Positions 31,099 through 39,155 of a stretch of 39,196 nt of DNA are shown piece after piece. The DNA is from Salinigranum rubrum. GTDB lineage: Archaea; Halobacteriota; Halobacteria; Halobacteriales; Haloferacaceae. A program made the position numbers and the translations under genes. How positions within the stretch are numbered: the first letter of the stretch is position 1; each line of letters opens with the position of its first letter. The notes under the pieces were generated by a model that saw only the letters and a list, made by a program, of their open reading frames with translations, ran no database searches and was not told the origin of the DNA. The stretch spans positions 1 through 39,196 of the forward strand of contig NZ_CP026314.1 in NCBI RefSeq assembly GCF_002906575.1. The letters are read 5' to 3'.

Positions 31099-32947
31099 AC
31101 TACCACTCCAAATCGACGTCTCGGCGGGCGGCGTCGGACCGGCACAGACGGCACTCGCGCTCGGACTCCTCGCGATCTTCGCGGTCATCCTCGCCGCGCT
31201 CGCCTACCGACAACAGTTCATCGGCCTCCCCGAGGATCGCGAGCGGCACAAACGGGCGCTCCTCGGTCAACGGGAGGACGCCTCTCCCAAGACGCTCCGC
31301 ATCGACTCACCAGACGACTTAGCGGCGATGCGCACGCAGATCCGGGCGCTGTTCGACGCTGACGCCCCGGCACCGGACCAGGAGCGCGCGACCGTGTGGT
31401 CGGCGGTCTCCGAGGTCCGGGCCGCGCTCGGCCTCGCGTGGCGTGGCCTCGTCGAGGACGTCCCGCGCTTGTCGATCTACCTCGTCGAGGAGGCGCTCGT
31501 CATCATCGTCCTCGGTGCGGTCGCGGTGCAGTCGAGTTACTGGTTCGAGACGCTGTTCACGGTCGAGGGCGGCCCGATTACCCTGCAGTGGGTGGCTGAA
31601 CAGGCGGTCGACGCGACGATGACGCTCCTCACGACGGGGCTGGACCTCCTTGCACTCTTCCCGTTCGGCGACGTCCTGTACGCGCTCGCCGTCACGCTCG
31701 TCATTGAGTTGTCGACGCTCGCGTACGAACTCTGGTTCGTCACGGGTGCGCTCCTGTTGCTCTCGGCGGCGCTCATCTACTACCTCGCACCGCGCGTCCC
31801 CGAGGACGTCTCGACGCGCATCATCTACTCGCACACGTCGGCGGGCGTCGTCGCACTCCTCACGGCCCTCGTCGTGTGGGCGATGGGCGTCATCCCGTTT
31901 GTCGTCTTCCGAGCGGCGGGCTTCGAGGAGATCGGCGCGATAGTCGGCTTCATCGCTGCCGGCCTCGTCTCACTCGTCCTCGCGTACGAGCTCGGACAGC
32001 GATTCATCAAGCGCCTGAAACACATCGGTCGCGGTCACTGGTACGACCGGACGACGCTGGCGTACCTCACGGTTGAGCGTGGGTCGATGCTCCTGGCGGC
32101 GGCGCTCGTCCCGATTGTGGTCGCGTACGCGGCGGTCGCGCTGGCGAACGGGAAACTCGGCGTCGTTATCTCGGCGTTCGCGAGCGGGTCGCTGGAAATC
32201 CAGGCCGCCGTCATCGGCGTCGTCCTGGTCGCCGTCTCGGCGGTCGTCCTGCAGACGCGCGAGGCATGGCCCGAGGTTCGCGCCGCGATTCGGGAGACCC
32301 TCTCCCGACGAGCCGTTCGGGTGGCGCTGTTCGGCCGCGCCGTCCCGCTCGGCGTGGTCGTGCTCGCGTACTTCCTCGCGCTCAATTTCACGGGGAGCAA
32401 CGTCCTCCTCGCCGGTCTCGTCGCCGTCTTCGCGGGTGTCATCACGCGCGTTTCGTACGAACTCCTGCAGCGAGCGCGGTATCGAGCGTCGCTCATCGAG
32501 AGCGAGGTCGCGACCGCCTCGCGCGTTCTGGTCGGTGCGTACGAGTTCGAAGACGCCTCGGGAAGCCCGGTGTACTACGCCGAGGTCAACACGACGACCG
32601 TCGCGCACACCGACCCCGACGCACTCACTGAAGCAATTATCGCGACCGCTCGCGATCTCTTCGAGCGCGGGGAGTGTGCGCCGTCAGTCGAGCGGCAGTT
32701 CGCCGATGACCTGTTCCGGTTCGGTATCACGTCGGTCGACGAGTGCGAGCGCCGCCTCGAACGCACGATCTACGAGGACCTCGTGACCGACCTTCGCGAG
32801 GAGGGCGGGATGCGCGAGGTCACCGCGGTCGAGGACGACCTCGACGAGTATCCCGAGAGCGTGTGGTCACGGAAGCTTAGAGAGTGGCGCATCGACGGCG
32901 ACCTCCGACAGCGCAAGGGCTTCTACGTGCTGAACAAGAGCCGATGA
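31088..32947 (+). CDS. Polytopic membrane protein, about 10 helices
   Basis: 619 residues from ATG 31088. One helix near the start (about 20-40), a 90-residue cytoplasmic loop, then eight to ten helices between about 130 and 475. A cytoplasmic C-terminal domain (about 480-619) follows, with strands, a helical bundle and the ending KLREWRIDGDLRQRKGFYVLNK. It is the largest multi-pass protein in the block and the best candidate for a channel or translocation pore serving the 687-aa ATPase, which is inference. No transporter signature motif was recognised. Overlaps the next gene (ATGA at 32944). Confidence 0.78.
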   Translation: MQTELPLQIDVSAGGVGPAQTALALGLLAIFAVILAALAYRQQFIGLPEDRERHKRALLGQREDASPKTLRIDSPDDLAAMRTQIRALFDADAPAPDQERATVWSAVSEVRAALGLAWRGLVEDVPRLSIYLVEEALVIIVLGAVAVQSSYWFETLFTVEGGPITLQWVAEQAVDATMTLLTTGLDLLALFPFGDVLYALAVTLVIELSTLAYELWFVTGALLLLSAALIYYLAPRVPEDVSTRIIYSHTSAGVVALLTALVVWAMGVIPFVVFRAAGFEEIGAIVGFIAAGLVSLVLAYELGQRFIKRLKHIGRGHWYDRTTLAYLTVERGSMLLAAALVPIVVAYAAVALANGKLGVVISAFASGSLEIQAAVIGVVLVAVSAVVLQTREAWPEVRAAIRETLSRRAVRVALFGRAVPLGVVVLAYFLALNFTGSNVLLAGLVAVFAGVITRVSYELLQRARYRASLIESEVATASRVLVGAYEFEDASGSPVYYAEVNTTTVAHTDPDALTEAIIATARDLFERGECAPSVERQFADDLFRFGITSVDECERRLERTIYEDLVTDLREEGGMREVTAVEDDLDEYPESVWSRKLREWRIDGDLRQRKGFYVLNKSR

Positions 32948-33312
32948 CGGTTGCTGAGTCGCTCGCTGGCTTCGCCATCGTCGCGCTCGCGCTCGTCGCG
33001 ATGGGCTACGAGCGGTTCGTCGAGTGGCGAACCGTCGAAGAGGGAACGGTCGAGTACGTTCAGCGGCAGTACGAGCGCGGGGAGATCGACCTCGCCGAGC
33101 TCGAACGGCGGCTTGACGTCGTCGCCGACCGCGAGGCGCAACGGATTCGCGAGTCGGTCGAGCGCGTCAGCGGGATCGGGGAGGCGACCTCGTGGTCGGT
33201 CGCCGAGGAGTTCTCGTCGCTTCGCGAGGTGCGGGACGCGTCAGTCGAGGAGTTACAATCTGTGTCGGGGGTTGGCGAGAAGCGGGCGCTCGCGATTCGA
33301 GAGCGGCTCTAA
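32944..33312 (+). CDS. Membrane-anchored SHOCT plus helix-hairpin-helix protein
   Basis: 122 residues. One N-terminal membrane helix (about 5-22, ESLAGFAIVALALVAMGYE) is followed by a SHOCT-like short helical motif (EYVQRQYERGEIDLAELERRL, about 37-57, given in part). Two helix-hairpin-helix units follow, VSGIGEATSWSV (about 77-88) and VSGVGEKRALAIR (about 108-120). HhH pairs bind the DNA backbone without sequence preference. A DNA binder tethered to the membrane closes the operon and fits a DNA-delivery or DNA-packaging role. Confidence 0.82.
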   Translation: MTVAESLAGFAIVALALVAMGYERFVEWRTVEEGTVEYVQRQYERGEIDLAELERRLDVVADREAQRIRESVERVSGIGEATSWSVAEEFSSLREVRDASVEELQSVSGVGEKRALAIRERL

Positions 33313-33318
33313 AAAAGT
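33312..33318 (-). terminator. T-tract terminator of the pilin operon
   Basis: On the minus strand a run of six T (33312-33317) follows the second pilin stop by about a dozen bases, the form of archaeal oligo-T terminators. It also separates the convergent rightward block, whose stop is at 33310-33312. Confidence 0.5.
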
Positions 33319-33329
33319 GGGTCAGTCAG

Positions 33330-33785
33330 TTACGACTGGAACTCGGCCTGTCCAATAGTCGCAGTCTTGTCGGAGTTCGACGATGACCAGATGATGCGCA
33401 CCGCGTCACCATCTTCCGCTCCGTCGGTTGTCGAGAGATCGAGCGTGTCTCCGGCGGCCACGTCGCTACTCCAAACACTTGGCCCCTCTGTCCACGTGGT
33501 ACTGTCTGTTGTCCACACTTCAGTACCGTCGACGTTCAGGCTGAGTTGGTCGGCTGAAACACTGTCGCCACCATCATGAGTGACGTTAATTATGTCTGTT
33601 GAGCCGGTGGTAGTGAAGTCGAACGAGAACTGCGCCTGCGGTGCGCTCTCGGAGACCTGATCACCGAGTCCGAGAACGAACGTCCCGATGACGGCCGCGA
33701 GAATCACCGTAATCGCCACCATGAGGATGACGCCGATGACCGGGCTCACAGCGCGGTCTTCTGTAAATAGGTTTTTGAAGTTCAT
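33330..33785 (-). CDS. Type IV pilin, second copy
   Basis: 151 residues. The N-terminus carries [20 protein letters not shown] (about 10-29), the haloarchaeal pilin class III signal cut by the prepilin peptidase PibD and the long hydrophobic assembly helix. A beta-rich, Thr/Ser/Asp-rich head follows (about 55-150). Its ATG 33785 overlaps the stop of the first pilin gene. The first 55 residues and last 20 are almost the same in both copies, so it is a tandem duplicate with a diverged head. Confidence 0.92.
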   Translation of the reverse strand: MNFKNLFTEDRAVSPVIGVILMVAITVILAAVIGTFVLGLGDQVSESAPQAQFSFDFTTTGSTDIINVTHDGGDSVSADQLSLNVDGTEVWTTDSTTWTEGPSVWSSDVAAGDTLDLSTTDGAEDGDAVRIIWSSSNSDKTATIGQAEFQS

Positions 33786-34252
33786 GAGGTCTCGAACTGG
33801 CCGATGGTGGCAGTCTTGTCGCTGTTCGGGCTAGACCAGACGATACGGATGGTTTCACCGCTGAAGCCACCGCTCGCGTTCACGCTGATGACCGAACCGG
33901 CGCTGATTTCGTCGCCGTCACTGAACGCATTACTGTCAGTCAAATCGACGGATTCGGCCGACCCGGCATAGAACCCGGAGCTGTTACCAACATCGATCGT
34001 CGTTGAGGTCGAGATCGACAGGTCACCAGCGTCGATAGCGTCACCACCGTCGTGAGTGATGTTGACGTAATTCGAGCCGTCGTAGTCGAACGTGAACTGT
34101 GCTTGGGGTGCGCTCTCGGAGACCTGGTCGCCGAGCCCGAGGACGAACGTCCCGATGACGGCCGCCAGGATCACCGTAATCGCCACCATGAGGATGACGC
34201 CGATGACTGGGCTCACGGCACGGTCTTCCGTGAACAGTTGCTTGAATTTCAT
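33782..34252 (-). CDS. Type IV pilin, first copy
   Basis: 156 residues from ATG 34252, chosen because [20 protein letters not shown] is the conserved pilin start; the in-frame extension upstream is non-coding. Signal and assembly helix as in the second copy; the head (about 55-150) has [16 protein letters not shown]. It lacks Cys. No pilus motor, platform or prepilin peptidase gene is present in the window, so assembly would use host proteins. The pilins may provide surface attachment or belong to the mobile element's particle. Confidence 0.92.
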   Translation of the reverse strand: MKFKQLFTEDRAVSPVIGVILMVAITVILAAVIGTFVLGLGDQVSESAPQAQFTFDYDGSNYVNITHDGGDAIDAGDLSISTSTTIDVGNSSGFYAGSAESVDLTDSNAFSDGDEISAGSVISVNASGGFSGETIRIVWSSPNSDKTATIGQFETS

Positions 34253-34572
34253 GTTGTTTTTCCCTACACGGGGGCGAGAGAGGAGTTTTATTACCACGGG
34301 GAACGTGGTATCTCGTGTACAGGGAGGGCAATTCCTCCCAGACCTTCTCGTACCGTGTCATCGATGAGTGGCATCTTCCCACTAAAAAGACTATCTGAGC
34401 CATTATCTAATTTGAAAACCAGTGTATAAAGGGAATATAAAGCATATATCAAAAAGTGCTTATTGAAATCTATTTTTGTCCTCATGGGGGAATAAATAAT
34501 AGTCGTTCAAATTATTCAATATTGATATTGCTGAGGGAACAATTCATATACCAGCCACGAGGACTATCTTCT
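34253..34572. promoter_or_regulatory. Divergent intergenic region between pilins and HNH-repeat gene
   Basis: 320 bases without a gene. Besides the pilin promoter it has GGGAGG-GCAATT-CCTCCC (34322-34339), a 6-bp inverted repeat. A strongly AT-rich stretch (about 34380-34550) contains TTCATATA (34543-34550), 23 bases before ATG 34573. That spacing predicts a leaderless rightward transcript. Confidence 0.5.
34285..34310 (-). promoter_or_regulatory. Pilin promoter with adjoining 7-bp inverted repeat
   Basis: On the minus strand TAATAAAAC (34285-34293) is a TATA-like box about 33 bases before ATG 34252, so the leader would be about 10 bases. Directly upstream and sharing its edge, TACCACG-GGGAA-CGTGGTA (34292-34310) is a perfect inverted repeat at the BRE position, a likely repressor or activator site. 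Confidence 0.55.
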
Positions 34573-34995
34573 ATGTCTCAAGAGGACTCTTCCCGGCCAC
34601 TATCCCCCGAGTTCTCTGACATCGACGTCTTGACCGCTATTCGAAATGTCTCCGAGCGAGTGGATGGACCGCTTCGGTATCACGATTATCGCGACAATCG
34701 TGATGAGAACCATCCCTCCGGACCGCTCATTATCAGTCGTATCCGGTGGAGCAAGGCGTGTGAGCTGGCCGGTGTCGAAACGAATGGCCCACGAGACGAA
34801 TACGATTTTACCCGTGATGACTGCGTCGCCGCGGTCGCTCGCGCGATCTCCGAGCGTCGACAACGCATCAGTTCGGCCGAGTACGAAGCCTGGAGCGAGG
34901 GCCGTCGGGACCGTCCCTCGCTGACGACTGTCAAGAAGCGACTGGGTGGGTGGAAGAACGCCCACGATGAGGCGTTTGATCAGCTTTCTCACTGA
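34573..34995 (+). CDS. HNH-repeat-like DNA-binding protein
   Basis: 140 residues from ATG 34573, which lies at the expected transcription start after TTCATATA. Two copies of a motif recalling the homing-endonuclease-associated (HNH) repeat are visible. The first is DVLTAIRNVSERVDGPLRYHDY...RIRWSKACELAGV (about 19-75); the second is the better EYEAWSEGRRDRPSLTTVKKRLGGW (about 100-130, quoted in parts). No nuclease motif remains, so it is probably a DNA-binding protein. It sits just before cdc6 and may act at the origin or as a regulator. Confidence 0.7.
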   Translation: MSQEDSSRPLSPEFSDIDVLTAIRNVSERVDGPLRYHDYRDNRDENHPSGPLIISRIRWSKACELAGVETNGPRDEYDFTRDDCVAAVARAISERRQRISSAEYEAWSEGRRDRPSLTTVKKRLGGWKNAHDEAFDQLSH

Positions 34996-35044
34996 GTGAC
35001 TATTTCGTTGTCTACTTTCACTTTCACTGTACTTCTGGCGACTG

Positions 35045-35051
35045 ATTATAT
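35045..35051 (+). promoter_or_regulatory. TATA box of the cdc6 gene
   Basis: ATTATAT ends 29 bases before ATG 35081, placing the transcript start only a few bases ahead of the start codon. GAGGAG (35071-35076) lies between. Confidence 0.5.
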
Positions 35052-35080
35052 CCTTCTCCAGCGACACGCTGAGGAGATAG

Positions 35081-36103
35081 ATGATTCAAGACGCGCGCGT
35101 GCTGAAACAGGCATATCTCCCTCAGGAACTCCACCATCGCGAGCAGTATCTCAATATGCTCTCGGTAGCGCTCGACCCCCTCACCGATTGTGAGCGTGGC
35201 GAGCATGTCCTCATCGACGGACCGAGTGGGGCCGGGAAGACAACGCTTGCCCGATTCGCGTGCTCCCGGCTTGAAGAGTCGACCTTTGGCGTCCGCATCG
35301 CCGAGGCAAACGCGATCTCGCACTCCTCTCCGACTCGCTACCTGAACGCCTTGTGTCGGGACGCCAATCTCGCCCTCGATGTGTCTCCCGACTCAGCACC
35401 TGTGAGTGCCTATATCGACCGAATTACGGCCCGTGATGAGCAACTCGTTGCTATCGTCGACGAGGCCGATCAGATGGACGACAGCCAGGTGTGGAGTCTA
35501 CTCGACCAGCCGAACGTGACGGTCATCGCCGTCTGTATCGATGCCACTGACCTTCTCGCACACGTCGATCAGCGGGTCGCCTCGCGGCTTCGGGGAACAA
35601 TGCATTTGAATCTGAGCGGCTACACGTCGGCACAATTGGAGGATATCCTCCGGGGGCGTATCCAGCACGGTCTTGCACCCGGATCAGTAGCAATTGAGGC
35701 CACCGAAACCATCGCTGACCGTGCTGCAGGAGACGCCCGGTTCGCTATCGCTATGCTGCGATCAGCCGTTCGCCAGGCCGATGCGCGTGGTGAAACTGTG
35801 ACTGCCGAGCTCGTCGAGGAAACGACCGACCACGCCCGACAAGGACTTCGAGACCGCGTCGTTGAGCAACTCGGTTCCCACCAGCGCGTCCTCTGGCACA
35901 TTATCGACGAAGAGGGTTCCGTCCGGGCTGAAGCGCTGCACAACGAGTACGAGCGTCGGGTCTCGGAACCGAAAAGCAAGCGGATGCGCCGGAATTATCT
36001 TCGGAGTCTCGAACAATACGGCCTGATACAGGGGAAGGGGACTGGCCGGGCAACGCGATACAACCGTGGTGATGAGGGAACCACTGCGACAGCCGGCAAT
36101 TGA
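35081..36103 (+). CDS. cdc6: Orc1/Cdc6-family replication initiator
   Basis: 340 residues, a little shorter than chromosomal Orc1/Cdc6 proteins (about 400). The AAA+ core has Walker A GPSGAGKTT (47-55), Walker B VDEADQ (about 126-131), a sensor-1 type VTVIAVCID (about 146-154) and a lid with DARFAIAMLRSA (about 214-225). The C-terminal winged helix (about 255-335, LHNEYERR...RMRRNYLRSLEQYGLIQGKG) contacts origin repeats. It would bind boxes close by and load MCM. The repeats after its stop (36123-36221) are the nearest candidates. Confidence 0.92.
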   Translation: MIQDARVLKQAYLPQELHHREQYLNMLSVALDPLTDCERGEHVLIDGPSGAGKTTLARFACSRLEESTFGVRIAEANAISHSSPTRYLNALCRDANLALDVSPDSAPVSAYIDRITARDEQLVAIVDEADQMDDSQVWSLLDQPNVTVIAVCIDATDLLAHVDQRVASRLRGTMHLNLSGYTSAQLEDILRGRIQHGLAPGSVAIEATETIADRAAGDARFAIAMLRSAVRQADARGETVTAELVEETTDHARQGLRDRVVEQLGSHQRVLWHIIDEEGSVRAEALHNEYERRVSEPKSKRMRRNYLRSLEQYGLIQGKGTGRATRYNRGDEGTTATAGN

Positions 36104-36420
36104 GGAATCAACAGACTGCGGCACATCCGGAAATTCCCGGAAATCGCCTGTGTCGACAGTAACATGAATTGAAACACCCTTAATCGGTGGTTTAGAAGTT
36201 CATCCGGAAATCCCCCCGGACGTACTATTGTCAAACACCGGGACTGTCATCTATGAGTGTGAGATCGGATCAGCCACCGATCGTTACTACGACGATCTCT
36301 CCGAGTGAATTGCGCTGGTCCTCCGATGTCTCGAATTATCGTTCATGCACCTTGACTCCTATAAAGATAAAATTAAACGAGAATACAGGTCGACTCGGAC
36401 TTAAAAATCGTGCCTGTCGA
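36104..36420. promoter_or_regulatory. Putative origin region downstream of cdc6
   Basis: 317 bases without a gene. CCGGAAAT occurs at 36127-36134, 36137-36144 and 36204-36211. The first two are 10 bases apart, and CATCCGGAAAT with trailing CCCGG is shared by the first and third. AT-rich stretches lie between (36160-36200) and after them (about 36355-36400). The arrangement fits origin recognition boxes around an unwinding element, although the sequence is not the usual haloarchaeal ORB consensus. Confidence 0.45.
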
Positions 36421-36741
36421 TTACGCTCTCGGATCGGGTATTTCATCACGGTCAACGGTCCCTTCGAGGTAGCCTATTCCGAGGTCAGTGATGATGTAGA
36501 AGCTCCTATCGTCGTCAACTATCTCAAGAAGTCCGGCATCAGCAAGATCGGACATTCGGCGCGAAAACGTACTTCTACTCTTCGAGGATGCCCCAGCACG
36601 CTCGACGATGTTGTAGTGAACTCCACCCGGTGTCATGGCTACAGCACCCGTGCCTGGGGCTCTCAGAGCCTGGAAAAACTCCAGTATAGCGTCATCAACC
36701 TCGTTCATCCACGGAACACGGGGCCGCACACCCCAGGCCAC
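36421..36741 (-). CDS. PhiH1-repressor-like winged-helix regulator
   Basis: 106 residues from ATG 36741 (an inner ATG at 36708 is possible, but PWMNEVDD matches the usual start of the family). The fold is a winged helix: DDAILEFFQAL, a TPGGVHYNI turn, recognition helix SRSTFSRRMSDLADAGLLEIV, and the wing RSFYIITDLGIGYLEG. This is the haloarchaeal family named for the phage PhiH1 repressor, common in proviruses and plasmids. Directly repeated sites in front of its start (36783-36837) suggest that it controls itself and the rightward genes from 36964. Confidence 0.85.
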   Translation of the reverse strand: MAWGVRPRVPWMNEVDDAILEFFQALRAPGTGAVAMTPGGVHYNIVERAGASSKSRSTFSRRMSDLADAGLLEIVDDDRSFYIITDLGIGYLEGTVDRDEIPDPRA

Positions 36742-36963
36742 TCACGGCTCTCGTTTAGCAACATCGGATTCTCACTTGTTCTGATAGTATTGTGCATCTA
36801 TAGTTCATTCTACTTATTCTTGCATAGTATCGTGCAAAGGTATAAGTTAGGAGGGCATTATAGGTTGAGTGACCACTCCTGGGCGCTGGCGCACACCCCG
36901 AAAAAGTGCGCCCGTGTTGACGGCACGGACGCGTCCGGGGGTCTGGTTAACCACCACTCAGAC
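36742..36963. promoter_or_regulatory. Divergent promoter/operator between repressor and early genes
   Basis: 222 bases without a gene. ATAGTATTGTGCA (36784-36796) and ATAGTATCGTGCA (36824-36836) are direct repeats 40 bases apart. The second also forms TTGCA/TGCAA (36820-36837). Rightward TATA-like GTATAAG (36840-36846) and CATTATAG (36856-36863) follow. This is the layout of a lytic/lysogenic-type switch operator. Confidence 0.55.
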
Positions 36964-37227
36964 ATGCCCTACAACAACGTCAACAGCCAAAAAGACCCCG
37001 CAAAGCGCTCAGAACAGTCAGATTTTGTGACTCTCTCTAATGAAGATGAGAGAAAGTCGGCGTACACTGACGCGGAACTGACCCGAATCGAACAGACGCT
37101 CGGCGACCGCGCGCGCCGTCGCGCGGCCCATATTTTCGACCTCGAACAGATGCACCTTAGCGAATTCACTACCGACAGCCACGCACAGCCCCAACAGACC
37201 GCCACGTCCGAGGAGGTCACCGCATGA
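36964..37227 (+). CDS. Small acidic hypothetical protein
   Basis: 87 residues from ATG 36964; the frame stays open upstream but that part runs antisense to the repressor and through its operator. The protein is hydrophilic, with a helical centre (about 33-65, TDAELTRIEQTLGDRARRRAA) and a Gln/Thr-rich tail. The stop overlaps the next ATG (37224). First gene of the repressor-controlled operon; function unknown. Confidence 0.65.
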   Translation: MPYNNVNSQKDPAKRSEQSDFVTLSNEDERKSAYTDAELTRIEQTLGDRARRRAAHIFDLEQMHLSEFTTDSHAQPQQTATSEEVTA

Positions 37228-39155
37228 CGGGACGACCAGGGCGGTCGAGCGTTTCTGAGGAGGACGTCGACGAAATGGTCGAGGCGGTGCGCACGCTGTA
37301 TGCGCGCGGTGAGACTGCGGACCTCGGTGGCGTCCCAACGCGTGCGGTCGCCGACGAAGTCGAATGGTCTCCGAAGTGCGTCACCCACCACCTCTCTGCA
37401 GACGAGCGCGTTGGCTCGAAGATCGGGGTGGACAACTCCTACGGTTCGCTCACAACGTGGGTCCCCGTCGAGACCCCTGAGAAAGAGTCCGAGACCGACG
37501 AGCGACTCGTTGCCGATGGTGGGACGTGGCTCTGTGACGAGTGTGGTGAGGACTACAACGACTACGTCCGCGCGGGGAACGGCCTCTGTGTGTGGTGTGA
37601 CGCCGGAACGACGCCAACGCTGGCAGACGGGGGCTTTCTCGGTGAGACGCTCTCTGTCACGGTCCCCGACGAGTGGACCGAACGGCTCGGCGAGGATCGA
37701 ATTGAAGCCAACGCTGGCGGACAGGGACAGGCGACCGACCACGGCGGCTTCGGCGGCAGTTTCTCGACGCGTCACGATGGCGGACAGGTCGATATCGGCA
37801 TCGGCCTCGCTCGAGATGCAGTCGGCCTCGACGTCCGGTACATGGGCGACGGATGGGAGGTCTCGGGCCTCGCGCAGCTCTCACCCGACCAGGCGCGAGC
37901 GGTCGCACGTGAGCTCGTCCGGACGGCACTGGTCGTCGAAGAGTGGCAAACAAAGGAAGACACAGAGGTGCTGCTCGCCGATGGTGGCGAAGACCTCGCC
38001 GCGGTAGACGTCGAGATCGTCAAGCCGGCGTCGACGACGACCATCCGCTACGTCGACCGTGCTCGTGCAGAGACGCTCATCACGTCGCCCGATGAGGTGC
38101 TTTCGGCGACGGCGAACGCGGTCGATCGCTTTGCCATGCCGATCGACGCCGACCAGGAGGTTGTCGCGACACTGCATATCGATCCCTCCGGAAGCGTCAA
38201 TCACGTGTTCTTCACCCAGAGATACATCGAGAACCACCCACAGTGGGCTCACGAAGCCAACATCGAGAACGTCCTTACGATACAGGAGACCTCGCCGCGA
38301 GCGGATGGCGGGCAAAAGACGCGCGAGACGCTCGACGAAGAGCACGACTGCGGGACTGAGCTGGTGCGCGTCCTGCCGAGTGACCCCGACTCGACGCACG
38401 CGCATCCAGTGGTCGGGTGTCCCGACTGCGAAGAGATCGTGCGCGAGGAGGAGGTCGTCACGGACGGCGGGCGAGAAGAGAAGTACTGCCGAACGTGTGG
38501 GTGGGTCACGCCCGTACGCGGTGCACATCCCGAGTACGGACCAACCGACGTCTGTCCCAACTGCGGGCCGTTCGGCGCCGGGCTGTTCGAGTCGCGAGAG
38601 GCGCTCGTCGAGTATGACCACGAGAGTGCGCGGAACCTGAAACAGTTTGACCTCGTGACTGACGGCGGAGTGACGGCCGCGGATTGTCCGAACTGCTACA
38701 CGGACGACGACAGCGAAACAGGCTGCCCGCATCTCCTGGCGGGCGACGACTGCCCCAACTGCGGCCGCGAGTTGGAGAAACCGCGCTGCGGGAAGGTCGA
38801 GTGTCCGGTGTGTCGGTTCGTCGTGAACGGGCAGCACATCTATCAAGAATTGTACGACTTCGAGCTCACGTTCCGGCAGGCGTCGCGACTCCTCTCGCTG
38901 TTCGGGTACGACCGCCGACGACGCCCGGGAACGCGGGCAACAAGCTTCGACGGTTCTGTCACGACCAAGACATCGCTCGCGAAGACCTCAACGACGTACT
39001 CGCGGACCTTCGGCGCGTCGGTCAGTACGACGACGAGCCCGAACTCGTCACGGACGGCGGCATGGACACCCGCCCGCGGTCGTGGGAGCCGGCGGCGTTC
39101 GAGTTCTCACCCGACACCTACCACGAAGACGTTGACGGCCGTGTGTGGCGCGTGA
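37224..39155 (+). CDS. Modular multi-zinc protein, frame-disrupted near its end
   Basis: ATG 37224 overlaps the stop before it. The N-terminus (about 1-60) is HTH-like. Then come modules separated by D-G-G linkers at about residues 98, 135, 253, 361, 414 and 480. Zinc pairs are seen at C104/C107 with C122/C125, C399/C402, C422/C425, C444/C447, C488/C491, C510/C513 and C527/C530. From about residue 564 the frame turns Arg/Ser/Thr-rich, which means the wrong frame. The natural continuation is the -1 frame read from about 38930 to the window edge. Either a frameshift is used, or indels damaged the gene. Confidence 0.7.
   Translation: MTGRPGRSSVSEEDVDEMVEAVRTLYARGETADLGGVPTRAVADEVEWSPKCVTHHLSADERVGSKIGVDNSYGSLTTWVPVETPEKESETDERLVADGGTWLCDECGEDYNDYVRAGNGLCVWCDAGTTPTLADGGFLGETLSVTVPDEWTERLGEDRIEANAGGQGQATDHGGFGGSFSTRHDGGQVDIGIGLARDAVGLDVRYMGDGWEVSGLAQLSPDQARAVARELVRTALVVEEWQTKEDTEVLLADGGEDLAAVDVEIVKPASTTTIRYVDRARAETLITSPDEVLSATANAVDRFAMPIDADQEVVATLHIDPSGSVNHVFFTQRYIENHPQWAHEANIENVLTIQETSPRADGGQKTRETLDEEHDCGTELVRVLPSDPDSTHAHPVVGCPDCEEIVREEEVVTDGGREEKYCRTCGWVTPVRGAHPEYGPTDVCPNCGPFGAGLFESREALVEYDHESARNLKQFDLVTDGGVTAADCPNCYTDDDSETGCPHLLAGDDCPNCGRELEKPRCGKVECPVCRFVVNGQHIYQELYDFELTFRQASRLLSLFGYDRRRRPGTRATSFDGSVTTKTSLAKTSTTYSRTFGASVSTTTSPNSSRTAAWTPARGRGSRRRSSSHPTPTTKTLTAVCGA

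Noticed and set aside
36253-36963. Long upstream extension of the small gene at 36964
   Set aside because: It runs antisense through the PhiH1-like repressor and across its operator region, with unnatural composition.
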